From Streptomyces triticagri (GTDB lineage Bacteria; Actinomycetota; Actinomycetes; Streptomycetales; Streptomycetaceae), in assembly GCF_003429565.1 (NCBI RefSeq), contig NZ_QUAK01000013.1, positions 1 to 64,000 on the forward strand: a stretch of 64,000 bases of DNA, in the 5' to 3' direction. This document shows positions 1-10,534 of the stretch, one piece after another (within the stretch, counting starts at the first letter, position 1; the number at the start of each line of letters is the position of its first letter). A program made the position numbers and the translations under genes. The notes under the pieces were generated by a model. It was not told the DNA's origin. It worked only from the letters and a program-made list of their open reading frames with translations, and searched no databases.

Positions 1-476
1 GGAAGGTGGATCGGAAGGCTTTGCCGGCGGTGACCGAGGAGGTCCTGACGGGGGCTGGTGCCGGGTCTGGTGGGGTGCGGGGTCCGCGGGGTGAGCGTGA
101 GGGTGTGTTGTGCGGGATCTTCGCGGAGGTGCTGGGTGTGGCGGGGGTGGGGATCGATGAGGACTTCTTCGCGTTGGGCGGGGACAGTATCCGGTCGATC
201 CAGGTGGTGGCGCGGGCTCGTAAGGCGGGACTGTCCCTGACCACGCGGGATGTGTTCACCCACAAGACCGTCGCCGCACTCGCCCAACTCGCCACCGAGC
301 GAACCCAGGAGGCGCCCGAAAGCGATGTGACGCTGCAGCTCTCCGTCACGCCCGGCGCCGTTCCCGCGGCCACCGGCGGCTCGCCCCTGCCGGACGCCGG
401 CGGCGAGCCCCTCGTGGACCTCTCCGCCGACGAACTCGCCGACCTCGAATTCGACTTGAGTGAGGAGCTGTCGTGA
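1..476 (+). CDS. NRPS, C-terminal fragment (A10 motif, PCP, docking tail)
   Basis: This is the 3' end of a nonribosomal peptide synthetase gene cut by the window edge. The first residues ([10 protein letters not shown]) are the A10 core of an adenylation domain. A peptidyl carrier domain follows, with the phosphopantetheine serine in [13 protein letters not shown]. After the carrier there are about 60 residues rich in Pro, Ala and acid (ending [13 protein letters not shown]), which I infer to be a docking tail for the next NRPS. GGDSI-type carrier cores are usually seen next to epimerisation domains, but none follows. The stop overlaps the next start by 4 bp, so the two subunits are translationally coupled. 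The first ~260 bases use G/T-ending codons unlike the rest of the cluster. Confidence 0.93.
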   Translation, partial: KVDRKALPAVTEEVLTGAGAGSGGVRGPRGEREGVLCGIFAEVLGVAGVGIDEDFFALGGDSIRSIQVVARARKAGLSLTTRDVFTHKTVAALAQLATERTQEAPESDVTLQLSVTPGAVPAATGGSPLPDAGGEPLVDLSADELADLEFDLSEELS

Positions 477-3400
477 CCGGTTCCGTCGCGGCCGCCGGAC
501 GCACCGGCGGCCGGCCCCGGATCAGTGAGGTACTGCCGCTGTCACCGCTCCAGGAGAGCCTGCTGTTCCTGGCCTCGGCGGACCGGCCGGAGGGCGAACC
601 CGACCCGTACACCCTGCAGTTCGTCGTCGACCTCGACCCGAGCCCGCAGGACGGCGCGCTGCCCGCCGCGGCCACCGCGCTGCTGCGGCGGCACCCGAAC
701 CTGCGCGCCTGCTTCCGCACCCGCAGGAACGGCGACCCGGTGCAGGTCGTCCCGCACGCCGAGGACGTACCGCTGCCCTGGCACGAGATCGACCTGCGCG
801 GCCTGACCGGCGCCGAACAGCAGGTCGAGGCCCAACGCCTCGCGGACCAGGACCGGTTGCGCGGCTTCAACCCCGCCCGGCCGCCCCTGATGCGCTTCAC
901 CCTGCTCCGGCTCGGCGAGGGACGCACGCGGCTGATCTGGACCGTGCACCACATCCTGATGGACGGCTGGTCCCTGCCGCTGGCCGCCGGCGAACTCCTC
1001 GGCCCCGCAGTCACCGGCGAGACGGGCGACCTGCCCGAGCCCGTGCCGTACCGCACCTTCCTCGCCCTGCTGGCCGGCCGGGACCGCGCGGCCGCCCGCC
1101 GGGCCTGGGCCGAGACGCTCGACGGCGTCGAGGAGCCGGTCCGGATCGTCCCCGCCGACCAGGCGGACAGCAGCGCCCACGGACTCCCGGAGACCGTGCG
1201 CGGAGCGCTCGACGCGGAGCGCACCGCGGCCCTCGCCGCATGGTGCCGCCGCAGTGGCGTCACCCTCAACTCCGTGGTCCAGGGCTGCTGGTCGGCTCTG
1301 CTCTGCCGGCTCACCGGACGCCAGGACGTGGTGTTCGGAGCGGTGACCTCGGGCCGTCCGGCCGAGGTGCCCGGCGTCGAGTCGATGATCGGCCTCTTCG
1401 CCAACACCGTGCCCGTCCGTGCGCAGTTGAGTCCCGCACAGCCCGCATCCCGGCTGTTCCGCACGCTCGCGGAGCAGCAGCTGGCCATGCTGCCGCACGA
1501 CCATCTGCCGCTCGCCGAAGCCCAGGCGACCTGTGGCGTACGGGGTGAACTCTTCGACACCGTCCTCGCCTTCCAGAGCTATCCGCTGGACGAACAGCAC
1601 CTGGCGGCGGCCGGCGGATCCACGGTCGATGCCGTACGTGTGCACAGCGCCACCCACTACCCGCTGAGCCTGACCGTGTTCCCCGGCGATCGGATCGACA
1701 TCCAACTCGCCCATATACCCGCCGTGTTGAGCCATGAGCGGGCCAAGGGCATCCTCGATCGGCTGATCGCCACCCTGGCCCGGGTCGCCGACGACCCGGA
1801 GGTGCCGCTCGCGCGACTCGGGGGACTCGACCCGGCCGAGCAGCGCAGGATCCTCAACGGCCGGAGCGCCTCCGCGACCCCGCCCGCGGCCGGCAGCGAG
1901 GACAGCATTCCCGAGCGCTTCGAGGCGCAGGCCGCCCGCACTCCGGACGCGATCGCCGTCACCGTGCCGGCGACCGACCCCGAGGAGACAGACCGGCCCG
2001 AACAGGCCTCGGAGCGCGTGGAGTTGACGTACCGCGAGCTCGATCGCCGCGCCAACCGCCTCGCCCGGCACCTGTGCGCACTCGGCGCCGGCCCGGAGAC
2101 GTACGTGGCGCTCACCCTGCCGCGCGGCGCCGACCTCGTCGTGGCGGTGCTCGCCGTCCTCAAGTCCGGTGCCGCGTACCTGCCGATCGACCCCGCCTAT
2201 CCCGCCGACCGCATCGCCCACACCCTCGCCGACGCCCGGCCCGCCCTGGCGCTCACCACCCTGGACGGCCCGCTGCCCGAGCAGCCCGGCACCACCGTGC
2301 TGCACCTGGACTCCGAGTCGGTACGCAAGGCCGTCGCGGCCCGCCCGGACACCCCGCCCCGGCCCCGGCGGCGCCCCGGCCACCCGGCGTACGTCATCTA
2401 CACCTCCGGCTCGACCGGCCGGCCGAAGGGCGTCGTCGTACCGCAGCGCAACGTGCTGCGGCTGCTCGACTCCACCCAGGACTCGTTCCGCTTCGGTGCG
2501 GACGACGTGTGGACGCTCTTCCACTCCATAGCCTTCGACTTCACCGTCTGGGAGCTGTGGGGCGCGCTGCTCAACGGCGGGCGCCTGGTCGTCGTGCCGT
2601 GGGGGGTGTCCCGCTCGCCCGAGGAATTCCTCGGACTGCTCGACCGGGAACGCGTCACCGTGCTCAACCAGACCCCGTCGGCGTTCTACCAACTGATGCG
2701 CGCCGACGCCGAACTGCGGCCCGAACTGGCCCTGCGACACGTGGTGTTCGGCGGCGAGGCACTCGACCCGGGCCGCCTCGCCGGCTGGTACGCCCGGCAC
2801 CGCGAGGACGCCCCGCGGCTCGTCAACATGTACGGGATCACCGAGACCACCGTGCACGTCTCGTACCACGCACTGACCCGGTCCGCGGCCGCCGACCCGG
2901 CGAGCACGATCGGCCGCGGCATCCCGGGGCTGCGGGTGTATGTCCTGGACAGCGCCCTTGAGCCGGTCCCGGCCGGGGTGCCCGGCGAGATGTACGTGGC
3001 CGGTCCCGGACTGGCCCGGGGATACCTCAACCGGCCCGGACTCTCCGCCGAGCGGTTCGTGGCCTGCCCGTTCGGTGACCCGGGCACGCTGATGTACCGG
3101 TCGGGCGACCTCGCCAGGTGGCGCCCCGACGGCACCCTGGAGTATCTGGGCCGCGCGGACCAGCAGGTGCAGCTGCGCGGCTTCCGGATCGAGCCGGGCG
3201 AGATCGGGACCGTACTCGAGGAGCACCCCGCCGTCGCGCAGGCCGCCGTCGTCGTACGCGAGGACCGGCCCGGTGACCAGCGCCTCGTCGCCTATGTGGT
3301 GCCGGAATCGGTGGTGCGGGAGGCCGACGCCGACGAACTGCGGAGCTTCGCGGCCCGGCGCCTGCCCGAGCACATGGTCCCCTCCGCCGTGGTGCACCTG

Positions 3401-6400
3401 GACGCCCTGCCGCTGACCGCGAACGGCAAACTGGACCGCGCCGCCCTGCCGGCCCCCACCCGTACCGGCTCCGGCCGAGCCCCCCGCACCGAGCAGGAAC
3501 GCGTCGTCTGCGCCGCCTTCGGCGAGCTGCTCGGCCTCGAACGGGTCGGTGTGGACGACAACTTCTTCGACCTCGGCGGCCACTCCCTGCTCGCCACCCG
3601 CATCGTCAACCGGGTCCGCGCCGAGCTCGCCACCGAGCTGCGGGTACGGGACGTCTTCGAGGCGCCCACCGCGGCCCTGCTCGCCGCCCGCCTCGCCGAA
3701 CGCGGCACCGACCGTACCGCCGCCCGGCCCGAACTGGCCCCCGCCGTACGGCCGGACAGCATTCCCCTGTCGTACGCGCAGCAGCGGCTCTGGTTCATCG
3801 AGCGGCTCGGCGCATCGGGCGGGCTCTACCACGTACCACTGGCCGTCCGCCTCACCGGCCGCCTCGACCGCCAGGCGCTCGGCGCGGCCCTGGCGGACGT
3901 ATCGGCCCGCCATGAGGCGCTGCGCACCGTGTTCCCCGAGGTGGGCGGGGACGCGCAGGAAGAAGACTCCGGCACCCGGGTGGCCCCCCTGCCCGGTGCC
4001 GGACGCGAGGAGGCCGCCCCCCGAGCCTCCGGCGCGGGAGTCGGCAGGGCCGAGCAGCGTGTGCTCGCGCCCGCCGACTGCCCCGTCCCGCTGCCCGTCA
4101 CCGAGATCGCCGAGGCGGCGCTCGCGGACGCACTGGCCGCGCACAGCGCCCGCGCATTCGACCTGACGAGCCAACCTCCGCTGCGCGCAAGGCTGTTCGC
4201 GACCGGCCCGGACGAGCACGTACTGCTGCTCGTGCTGCACCACATCGCATCCGACGGCTGGTCGCTCGGACCGCTGCTGCGCGACCTCACCGAGGCGTAC
4301 ACCGCACGCCGGGCCGGCCGGGCGCCCGACTGGGCGCCGCTGCCGGTGAGTTACGCCGACTACACGCTCTGGCAGCGCGAGCTGCTGGGCGACCCGGACG
4401 ATCCGGACAGCCTGCTCGCCCGCCAGCTCGACCACTGGAAGAAGGCCCTCACCGGTCTCCCGGACGAACTCGGGCTGCCCTTCGACCGCCCGCGCGGCAC
4501 CCGGACCGGCCACCGCGGCGGCACCCTGCGACTCGCCGTGCCCGACGAGGTCGTGGCGGCACTCCAGGAGGCGGCACGCGACTGGGGCGTGAGCCCCTTC
4601 ATGCTGACCCAGGCCGCGCTCGCCGCGACCCTGACCCGGCTCGGTGCGGGGCACGACATCCCGCTCGGCAGCCCCGTGGCCGGACGCGGCGACGACCGGC
4701 TCAACGAGCTCGTCGGGTTCTTCGTGAACACCCTGGTACTGCGCACCGACACCAGCGGCGACCCGACGTTCCGTGAACTGGTCGAGCGCGTCAAGGAGTT
4801 CGACCTGGCCGCGTACCAGCATCAGGACGTGCCCTTCGAGCAGCTGGTCAAGGAGCTCAACCCGGAGCGTTCGATGGCCCGCCATCCGCTGTTCCAGGTG
4901 ATGCTGGCCTTCGAGAGCGACGGACGCGGCCATCCGGCCACCGCCGACGGCGACCTGGCCCTGGAGACCGTGGAGCTGTCCGGCGCGACGGCCAAATGGG
5001 ACCTCTTCTTCCAACTGACCGCACGCCCCGGCACCCGCCCCGGCGCGGACGGCCTCGACCTGGCTCTGGAGTACAGCGCCGAGCTCTTCGAGGAGAGCAC
5101 CGCACGGCGCATCGCCGACGCCTATGTGAACGTGCTGCGCCAGGCACTCGCCCGCCCCACCCGCCCGATCTCGGACCTCGACGCACTGACCGCCGAGGAG
5201 CGCGAGACGCTCTTCGCCCTCGGCACCAACGATCTCGGCACCGACCTCGGCACCGACGACCGCGCCGACCACCGCACCGACGCCGCCGCGCCGCCCGGCA
5301 CGGTCGTCGAGGCCTTCGCGCGGCAGGCCGCGGCCACCCCGGACGCGGTCGCCCTCGTGCACGGCACCGGCCCGTCCACCACCTCGTACGCCGAACTCGA
5401 CGCCGACTCCGACCGCCTCGCCCAGTACCTGGTGGCCGTCTGCGGAGTCCGCCGCGGCGACCGGGTCGCCCTCTGCCTGGAACGCGGGCCGCTGACCGTC
5501 ACCACACTGCTCGCCGTGGCCAAGGCCGGCGCGGTCTACCTGCCGCTCGACCCGGCGTACCCGGAGGAGCGGATGGCCACGATGCTCCAGGACAGCGGCG
5601 CCCGGCTGCTGTTGACCGAGCACGGCCCGCACGCCTCGCGGCCGGCACCGGAGTTCACCGGCGTGCGCACCGTCGTCCTGGACGAGCCCGGGACCGCCGC
5701 CACCCTGGCCGCGCAACCCCCGGTGACCCCGGATGTGCCCGTCACACCGGACGACCTGCTGTACGTGATCTACACCTCCGGCTCCACCGGCCGCCCCAAG
5801 GGCGTCGCCGTCCCGCACCGGGCGGCGCTCCGGCTCGCGCACGGCCTCGGCCACCTCGGGGTGGGCGGCGCGGACACGTACCTCTACTTCGCCGCCGTCG
5901 CCTTCGACGCCTCCACCTTCGAGATCCTCACGCCGCTGCTGCACGGGGCGCGGCTCGCGATCGCCCCGCCGGGGCACCCCGACCCCGCGGCGTTCGGTGC
6001 GTTCCTGTCCGCCGCGGGAGTCACCGTCGCCTTCCTCACCACCCAGTTCGTCAACGTCCTGGTGGACACCGCCCCGCAGGCGCTCGGCTCGCTGCGGCTG
6101 CTGCTCACCGGTGGCGAGGCGCACTCGGTCGACCACATCGCCCGGCTGCGCGCCGCACTGCCCACCCTGACCCTGGTCAATGTGTACGGCCCGACCGAGG
6201 ACACCACCTTCGCGCTCTCCCACACCGTCACCGAACTGGCGCCGACCGCATCGAACGTGCCGATCGGACGCCCCGTCGGCGGCACCCGCGCCTATGTGCT
6301 CGACACCGCGCTGCGACCGCTCCCGCGCGGTGTGGTCGGGGAGCTGTACCTGGCGGGACCGGGTCTGGCGCAGGGCTATCTCGGCCGGCCCGGGCTCTCC

Positions 6401-7876
6401 GCCGGGTGCTTCGTCGCCGATCCGTACGGCCCCGCCGGTACGCGCATGTACCGCACCGGGGACCTGGTGCGGTGGAACGCCGACGGACGGATCGAGTACG
6501 TCGCCCGCGCCGACCAGCAGGTCAAGATCCGCGGCTACCGCATCGAGCTCGGTGAGATCGAACAGGCCCTGGCCGCCCACCCGTCCGTCGCGCGCGCCGC
6601 CGTTCTCGCCCCGGCGACCACCCGCGGACGCGAACTCGCCGCGTACGCGGTGCCGTCCGCCGGCACCGCCCCGACCGCCGCCGAACTGCGGACCCACCTC
6701 GCCCGGCGCCTGCCCGACTACATGATCCCCACCGCGTACGCCTTCCTGGACGCACTGCCGCTCACCGTCAACGGCAAGCTCGACACCGCCGCACTGCCCG
6801 CCCCGGCCGAGACCGGGCGAGCCGCAGGCGAGCTGCGCGCACCCCGTGACCGGGCCGAACGGGCCCTGTGCGCGGCGATCCGGACGGTGCTCGAGCTCGA
6901 CCGGGTCGGCCTCGACGACAACTTCTTCGCCCTCGGCGGCGACAGCCTCAAGGCCATCCGCCTGGTCAACGCGGCCGCCGCGGAAGGCCTCTCCATCGGC
7001 CTCGGCTCCGTCTTCGAACACCGCACCGTCGAGGCGCTCGCCGCATCCGGCGGCAGCGCCACCGAGGGCCTCGACATGCTCGCCCCGCTGCTCCCCATCC
7101 GCGCCGGAGGCACGCTGCCGCCGCTCTTCTGTGTGCACGGCGGACTCGGCTTCAGCATCCCGTTCGCCGCACTGGCCGAGCATCTGCCGCCCGAGCGACC
7201 GGTGTTCGGGCTGCAGGCGCCGGGGATCGCGGAGCCGGGACCGCTGCCCACCGATCTGGCCGAGGTCGCCGACGACTACGTACGGCGGATCCGCGCCGTA
7301 CAGCCGCACGGCCCGTACCACCTGCTCGGCTGGTCCTACGGCGGTGTGGTGGCCCACGAGATGGCGGTCCGGCTGCAGGAGTCCGGCGAACGGGTCGCCT
7401 TCCTCGCGAATCTCGACGCCTACCCGGACGACGCGCAGGACGCGCGGCCCAGCGACGCGGAGTTCCTCGCCGAGTTCCTGCAGCAGGCGGGCATCGACCC
7501 ACAGGGACTGCCGCCCCTCACCCCGGACACCGTGGCGTCCGTGCTGCGTACGACGGACAGCCCGCTCGCCGCCTTCGAACGGGACACCCTGGAGCGCCTG
7601 GTGCGGGTGATGCGCAACAACCTGGAACTGTTCCAGCGCTTCACACCGGGCAGTTTCGACGGACCGATGACGCTGTTCGTCGCGGCCGAGGACCTCGATC
7701 CCGGCGAGCACGACCTGAAGACCAAGAGCTGGGAGCCGCATCTGGGCGGCTCCACCGCGGACCGCCTCACGGTCCATGACGTGCCCTGCGGGCACCACGC
7801 CATGATGCGGCCCGCGCCGGCCGCCCACATCGGGCGCCTCGTCGACGCGGCCCTGCGGGACAGGACGGCTCTCTGA
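473..7876 (+). CDS. Two-module NRPS, C-A-PCP-C-A-PCP-TE
   Basis: This is a 2467-residue terminal NRPS subunit. The first condensation domain runs from about residue 16 to 440, with HHILMDG at 159-165. Adenylation domain 1 has its YTSGSTG motif at 643, and carrier 1 has Ser1038. The second condensation domain has HHIASDG at 1256-1262 and an LCL-like N-terminus ([11 protein letters not shown]). Adenylation domain 2 has YTSGSTG at 1767, and carrier 2 has Ser2158. A type I thioesterase follows, with GWSYGG and catalytic Ser2288. By alignment to GrsA, the A1 specificity residues read D-F-W-N-V-G-M-V-H, one change from the published Thr code. A2 reads D-A-F-F-L-G-V-T-F, closest to Ile/Val-type codes. 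The thioesterase marks this as the last subunit, releasing the peptide by hydrolysis or cyclisation. Confidence 0.95.
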   Translation: MTGSVAAAGRTGGRPRISEVLPLSPLQESLLFLASADRPEGEPDPYTLQFVVDLDPSPQDGALPAAATALLRRHPNLRACFRTRRNGDPVQVVPHAEDVPLPWHEIDLRGLTGAEQQVEAQRLADQDRLRGFNPARPPLMRFTLLRLGEGRTRLIWTVHHILMDGWSLPLAAGELLGPAVTGETGDLPEPVPYRTFLALLAGRDRAAARRAWAETLDGVEEPVRIVPADQADSSAHGLPETVRGALDAERTAALAAWCRRSGVTLNSVVQGCWSALLCRLTGRQDVVFGAVTSGRPAEVPGVESMIGLFANTVPVRAQLSPAQPASRLFRTLAEQQLAMLPHDHLPLAEAQATCGVRGELFDTVLAFQSYPLDEQHLAAAGGSTVDAVRVHSATHYPLSLTVFPGDRIDIQLAHIPAVLSHERAKGILDRLIATLARVADDPEVPLARLGGLDPAEQRRILNGRSASATPPAAGSEDSIPERFEAQAARTPDAIAVTVPATDPEETDRPEQASERVELTYRELDRRANRLARHLCALGAGPETYVALTLPRGADLVVAVLAVLKSGAAYLPIDPAYPADRIAHTLADARPALALTTLDGPLPEQPGTTVLHLDSESVRKAVAARPDTPPRPRRRPGHPAYVIYTSGSTGRPKGVVVPQRNVLRLLDSTQDSFRFGADDVWTLFHSIAFDFTVWELWGALLNGGRLVVVPWGVSRSPEEFLGLLDRERVTVLNQTPSAFYQLMRADAELRPELALRHVVFGGEALDPGRLAGWYARHREDAPRLVNMYGITETTVHVSYHALTRSAAADPASTIGRGIPGLRVYVLDSALEPVPAGVPGEMYVAGPGLARGYLNRPGLSAERFVACPFGDPGTLMYRSGDLARWRPDGTLEYLGRADQQVQLRGFRIEPGEIGTVLEEHPAVAQAAVVVREDRPGDQRLVAYVVPESVVREADADELRSFAARRLPEHMVPSAVVHLDALPLTANGKLDRAALPAPTRTGSGRAPRTEQERVVCAAFGELLGLERVGVDDNFFDLGGHSLLATRIVNRVRAELATELRVRDVFEAPTAALLAARLAERGTDRTAARPELAPAVRPDSIPLSYAQQRLWFIERLGASGGLYHVPLAVRLTGRLDRQALGAALADVSARHEALRTVFPEVGGDAQEEDSGTRVAPLPGAGREEAAPRASGAGVGRAEQRVLAPADCPVPLPVTEIAEAALADALAAHSARAFDLTSQPPLRARLFATGPDEHVLLLVLHHIASDGWSLGPLLRDLTEAYTARRAGRAPDWAPLPVSYADYTLWQRELLGDPDDPDSLLARQLDHWKKALTGLPDELGLPFDRPRGTRTGHRGGTLRLAVPDEVVAALQEAARDWGVSPFMLTQAALAATLTRLGAGHDIPLGSPVAGRGDDRLNELVGFFVNTLVLRTDTSGDPTFRELVERVKEFDLAAYQHQDVPFEQLVKELNPERSMARHPLFQVMLAFESDGRGHPATADGDLALETVELSGATAKWDLFFQLTARPGTRPGADGLDLALEYSAELFEESTARRIADAYVNVLRQALARPTRPISDLDALTAEERETLFALGTNDLGTDLGTDDRADHRTDAAAPPGTVVEAFARQAAATPDAVALVHGTGPSTTSYAELDADSDRLAQYLVAVCGVRRGDRVALCLERGPLTVTTLLAVAKAGAVYLPLDPAYPEERMATMLQDSGARLLLTEHGPHASRPAPEFTGVRTVVLDEPGTAATLAAQPPVTPDVPVTPDDLLYVIYTSGSTGRPKGVAVPHRAALRLAHGLGHLGVGGADTYLYFAAVAFDASTFEILTPLLHGARLAIAPPGHPDPAAFGAFLSAAGVTVAFLTTQFVNVLVDTAPQALGSLRLLLTGGEAHSVDHIARLRAALPTLTLVNVYGPTEDTTFALSHTVTELAPTASNVPIGRPVGGTRAYVLDTALRPLPRGVVGELYLAGPGLAQGYLGRPGLSAGCFVADPYGPAGTRMYRTGDLVRWNADGRIEYVARADQQVKIRGYRIELGEIEQALAAHPSVARAAVLAPATTRGRELAAYAVPSAGTAPTAAELRTHLARRLPDYMIPTAYAFLDALPLTVNGKLDTAALPAPAETGRAAGELRAPRDRAERALCAAIRTVLELDRVGLDDNFFALGGDSLKAIRLVNAAAAEGLSIGLGSVFEHRTVEALAASGGSATEGLDMLAPLLPIRAGGTLPPLFCVHGGLGFSIPFAALAEHLPPERPVFGLQAPGIAEPGPLPTDLAEVADDYVRRIRAVQPHGPYHLLGWSYGGVVAHEMAVRLQESGERVAFLANLDAYPDDAQDARPSDAEFLAEFLQQAGIDPQGLPPLTPDTVASVLRTTDSPLAAFERDTLERLVRVMRNNLELFQRFTPGSFDGPMTLFVAAEDLDPGEHDLKTKSWEPHLGGSTADRLTVHDVPCGHHAMMRPAPAAHIGRLVDAALRDRTAL

Positions 7877-7935
7877 CCCCGCCGCCGGCGCCCGACCACG
7901 ACCACGTACACCCACCGAACCCTGGGAGATCAGCC

Positions 7936-8139
7936 ATGGCCAACCCCTTCGACGACGAGAACGGCACGTTCTTCGTACTGGTCAACGCGGAGGGCCAGCA
8001 TTCCCTCTGGCCGTCCTTCAGCGAGGTGCCGGACGGCTGGACGGTCGTCCTGGAGGCCGCCCCGCGGGCCGATGCCGTCGCCTACGTCGAGACGCACTGG
8101 ACCGACATGCGTCCGCTCAGCCTGCAGCGTCAGGCCTGA
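7936..8139 (+). CDS. MbtH-like protein
   Basis: This is a 67-residue MbtH family protein. It carries the family signature: an N-terminal NPFDDENG, then NAEGQHSLWP, VPDGW, and THWTDMRP near the end. MbtH proteins bind NRPS adenylation domains and are often needed for their solubility or activity. Its place 59 bp after the NRPS, with a GGGAG ribosome site before ATG, suggests it serves the A domains of this assembly line. Confidence 0.95.
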   Translation: MANPFDDENGTFFVLVNAEGQHSLWPSFSEVPDGWTVVLEAAPRADAVAYVETHWTDMRPLSLQRQA

Positions 8140-8144
8140 TCGGC

Positions 8145-9140
8145 ATGCAGACCGACACCGCGATATACGCGGAAGGACTGGGCAAGGCCTACCGGTCGCA
8201 CACCGCGCTGCACGGAATCGACCTGGCCGTGCCCGCCGGATCCGTCCTCGGCGTCCTCGGGCCCAACGGCGCGGGGAAGACGACCACGGTCCGTATCCTC
8301 GCCACCCTCCTCGAACCCACCTCGGGCCGCGCCTTCGTGGCGGGCCACGACGTGGTCCGGCAGAGCCGCGAGGTGCGCCGGCGCATCGGCCTGGCCGGCC
8401 AGTACGCGGCCGTCGACGAAATGCTCACCGGGCGCGAGAACATGGTGCTGCTCGGCAGGCTGCTGCGGCTCGGCAAGCGCGGCTCGGCACACCGGGCCGC
8501 CCAGCTGCTCGACCGGTTCGGGCTCACCGAGGCCGCCGACCGTCCCGTGTCCACCTACTCCGGCGGCATGCGCCGCCGCCTGGACCTCGCCACCTGTGTG
8601 ATCGGCGAACCCGAGGTGCTCTTCCTCGACGAACCGACCACGGGCCTCGACCCGAGCAGCCGCGTCATCCTCTGGGACATCGTGCGGAGCCTGGTGGCCG
8701 AGGGCGTCACGCTGCTGCTCACCACCCAGTACCTGGAGGAGGCGGACCAACTCGCGGACCGCATCGCCGTCATCGACTCGGGCCGGGTGATCGCCGAGGG
8801 CACTCCCGACGCGCTCAAACGGAACGTCGGCGGCGAACGCCTCGAAGTCACCGTGGCCCGGCCGGAGATGCTCGCCGACGCGGCCGCCGCGCTCGCCATG
8901 CTCGGCCTGGGGAACGAACCGGCCGTGGACCACACGGAGTCCCGGGTCTCGGTACAGCTCAGGCGCGGCCTCGACGACGTGGCGGTGGCCGTCGCCGCCC
9001 TGCGCGACAAGGGCGTCACCACCATCGACTTCGAACTGCACAAGCCGTCGCTCGACGACGTGTTCTTCGATCTGACGCAGCGGGACCGGAGCGCCGCGGC
9101 GCCCGCGCTGGCCCCCGCGTACCAGGGGGCTCAGCGATGA
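8145..9140 (+). CDS. ABC transporter ATP-binding protein, DrrA type
   Basis: This is a 331-residue ATPase of the daunorubicin-resistance (DrrA) family. It has Walker A GPNGAGKTT at 39-47, the ABC signature YSGGMRRRLDLA, Walker B VLFLDEPTTGLDP, and a C-terminal extension typical of DrrA-like proteins (ELHKPSLDDVFFDLT). It starts 5 bp after the MbtH gene and its stop overlaps the permease start by 4 bp. With the next gene it should form an exporter, presumably for the peptide product or for self-resistance. Confidence 0.94.
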   Translation: MQTDTAIYAEGLGKAYRSHTALHGIDLAVPAGSVLGVLGPNGAGKTTTVRILATLLEPTSGRAFVAGHDVVRQSREVRRRIGLAGQYAAVDEMLTGRENMVLLGRLLRLGKRGSAHRAAQLLDRFGLTEAADRPVSTYSGGMRRRLDLATCVIGEPEVLFLDEPTTGLDPSSRVILWDIVRSLVAEGVTLLLTTQYLEEADQLADRIAVIDSGRVIAEGTPDALKRNVGGERLEVTVARPEMLADAAAALAMLGLGNEPAVDHTESRVSVQLRRGLDDVAVAVAALRDKGVTTIDFELHKPSLDDVFFDLTQRDRSAAAPALAPAYQGAQR

Positions 9141-9994
9141 CGACAGCGACAGCCGGCAGCCACCGGCAGACGGCACCGCCGCGCGGCGGCACCGGAGGGC
9201 TGCGCGGCTACACCGGGGACACCCTGGCCTTGGCCGGGCGGCATCTGACCCATCTGCGGCGCTCGCCGGGACGGCTCGTCCTGGTCACCATGAACCCGCT
9301 GGTGATGCTGATCGCCATCGGCTATCTCTTCCGCGACTCGATGAACATCCCGGGCAATGTGGCCTACGAGGACTTCATCATGGCCGGCATCGCCATCCAG
9401 GTCGGCCTGACCGGCGTGGGACCGACCGCCATCGGGGTCGCCATGGACCTGCGCAACGGCCTGGTGGACCGGTTCCGTTCGATGCCCATCGCCTCCAGCA
9501 CCGTGCTGATCGGGCGGACCTTCTCCGACCTGTTCGTCGGCGCCGTCAGCCTGACCGTGGTCTGCTCGGTCGGCTTCGCCGTCGGCTGGCGGCCGCACAA
9601 CGGACCGCTGCAGACCCTCGCCGGGTTCGGCGTGCTGCTCGCCTTCGTGTACACCATGCTCTGGGTCGGCATCCTGCTCGGCACGGTGATGAAGAACGTG
9701 GAGGCCATCGACGGGTCCGGAGCCCTGGTCCTGATCGTGCTGTCCTTCCTGTCCAACGCCTACGTCGTGGTGAGCGGTCTGCCCGGCTGGCTGCAGCCGG
9801 TCGCCGAATGGAACCCGGTCACCTCGGTCATCACCACCACCCGCCGGCTGTGGGGCAACGACCCCGCGGGATCCACCGGCAGCGGTTTCCCCGCCGACCA
9901 CCCCGGCCTGGTGACGGCGATCATGCTGGCCCTGCTGCTGACCGTCTCGGTCGCGGGCAGCCTGCGCAGCTTCCGGCGGGCCGTCGGCAACTGA
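9137..9994 (+). CDS. ABC-2 type permease, DrrB type
   Basis: This is a 285-residue integral membrane protein of the ABC-2 (DrrB) family, with about six hydrophobic segments from residue 50 onward. A family-typical stretch, AMDLRNGLVDRFRSMP, sits between helices, and the segment AEWNPVTSVITTTRRLWG lies near the C-terminus. I chose the ATG at 9137 because it overlaps the ATPase stop (ATGA) and gives a normal family length. It is the membrane partner of the preceding ATPase. It is the last gene before a 165-bp gap, so it probably ends the NRPS transcript. Confidence 0.93.
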   Translation: MTTATAGSHRQTAPPRGGTGGLRGYTGDTLALAGRHLTHLRRSPGRLVLVTMNPLVMLIAIGYLFRDSMNIPGNVAYEDFIMAGIAIQVGLTGVGPTAIGVAMDLRNGLVDRFRSMPIASSTVLIGRTFSDLFVGAVSLTVVCSVGFAVGWRPHNGPLQTLAGFGVLLAFVYTMLWVGILLGTVMKNVEAIDGSGALVLIVLSFLSNAYVVVSGLPGWLQPVAEWNPVTSVITTTRRLWGNDPAGSTGSGFPADHPGLVTAIMLALLLTVSVAGSLRSFRRAVGN

Positions 9995-10096
9995 CGAGCG
10001 GGCCACCGCCCGCCGACAGCCGGTCCGCCGACGCACGGCGGGCCGGCCCTGCCGCATGCCCGGACCCGTGGCCAAAACCCGTCAGCGAGCAGTCAG

Positions 10097-10123
10097 TTGG
10101 CCGTCATCGGCTCCGGCTAGCTT
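10097..10123 (+). promoter_or_regulatory. Weak candidate promoter before the ACP gene
   Basis: TTGGCC at 10097-10102 and TAGCTT at 10118-10123 lie 15 bp apart in a locally less GC-rich stretch, about 37 bp before the ACP start. The hexamers resemble Streptomyces vegetative elements, but the spacer is short. A promoter is expected here because a 165-bp gap separates the exporter from the acyl-chain genes. Confidence 0.3.
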
Positions 10124-10159
10124 CTCAATCCATTCGTCGGATCCTCAGCTAGGAGAACC

Positions 10160-10411
10160 ATGACCACCGTCGTGCCCGACCGCCTCACCCGCATCCGGGA
10201 GATCGTCGCCGAGAACATCGACCAGGACGCGTCCGAGCTCAGCGACACCGCACTGTTCATCGACGAACTCGGCGCGGACTCGCTCAAGCTCATCGACATC
10301 CTCGCCGCCATCGAGATGGAGTACTCCATCGTCATCGACATGGAAGAGCTTCCGAAGATGGTGAACGTCGAGGCCACCTACCAGGTCGCCGCCGCAGCCG
10401 CCGGCTGGTGA
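10160..10411 (+). CDS. Acyl carrier protein
   Basis: This is an 83-residue free-standing acyl carrier protein. The phosphopantetheine attachment site is Ser41 in ELGADSLKLIDI, followed by the usual acidic helix. An AGGAG ribosome site lies 5 bases before ATG. It heads a run of ketosynthase, ketosynthase-like, ketoreductase and desaturase-like genes, so it is most likely the carrier for a type II PKS that makes the acyl chain of the peptide. A strong hairpin directly after the gene may raise its expression relative to the genes below. Confidence 0.92.
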   Translation: MTTVVPDRLTRIREIVAENIDQDASELSDTALFIDELGADSLKLIDILAAIEMEYSIVIDMEELPKMVNVEATYQVAAAAAGW

Positions 10412-10413
10412 CC

Positions 10414-10437
10414 CGCCCCGGGGCGGTCCCCGGGGCG
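10414..10437 (+). terminator. Perfect 10-bp stem-loop between ACP and ketosynthase
   Basis: CGCCCCGGGG (10414-10423) pairs exactly with CCCCGGGGCG (10428-10437) around a CGGT loop, 3 bp after the ACP stop. There is no T-tract. It could be a partial terminator or an RNA-stabilising 3' structure that yields more ACP than ketosynthase. Confidence 0.55.
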
Positions 10438-10534
10438 TGACATCGCCCGGCACCGGGCGCAGCCCACGGCCGCCCGCACCCCACCGTGCCCGTACGGCGA
10501 TCACAGCCGCAGTGAACCGAGTCAAAGGAGTCCC

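Noticed and set aside
542..7915. 2457-codon open frame on the minus strand opposite the NRPS
   Set aside because: It is the antisense shadow of the high-GC NRPS frame. The peptide is low complexity without any domain, while the plus strand shows full NRPS motifs.
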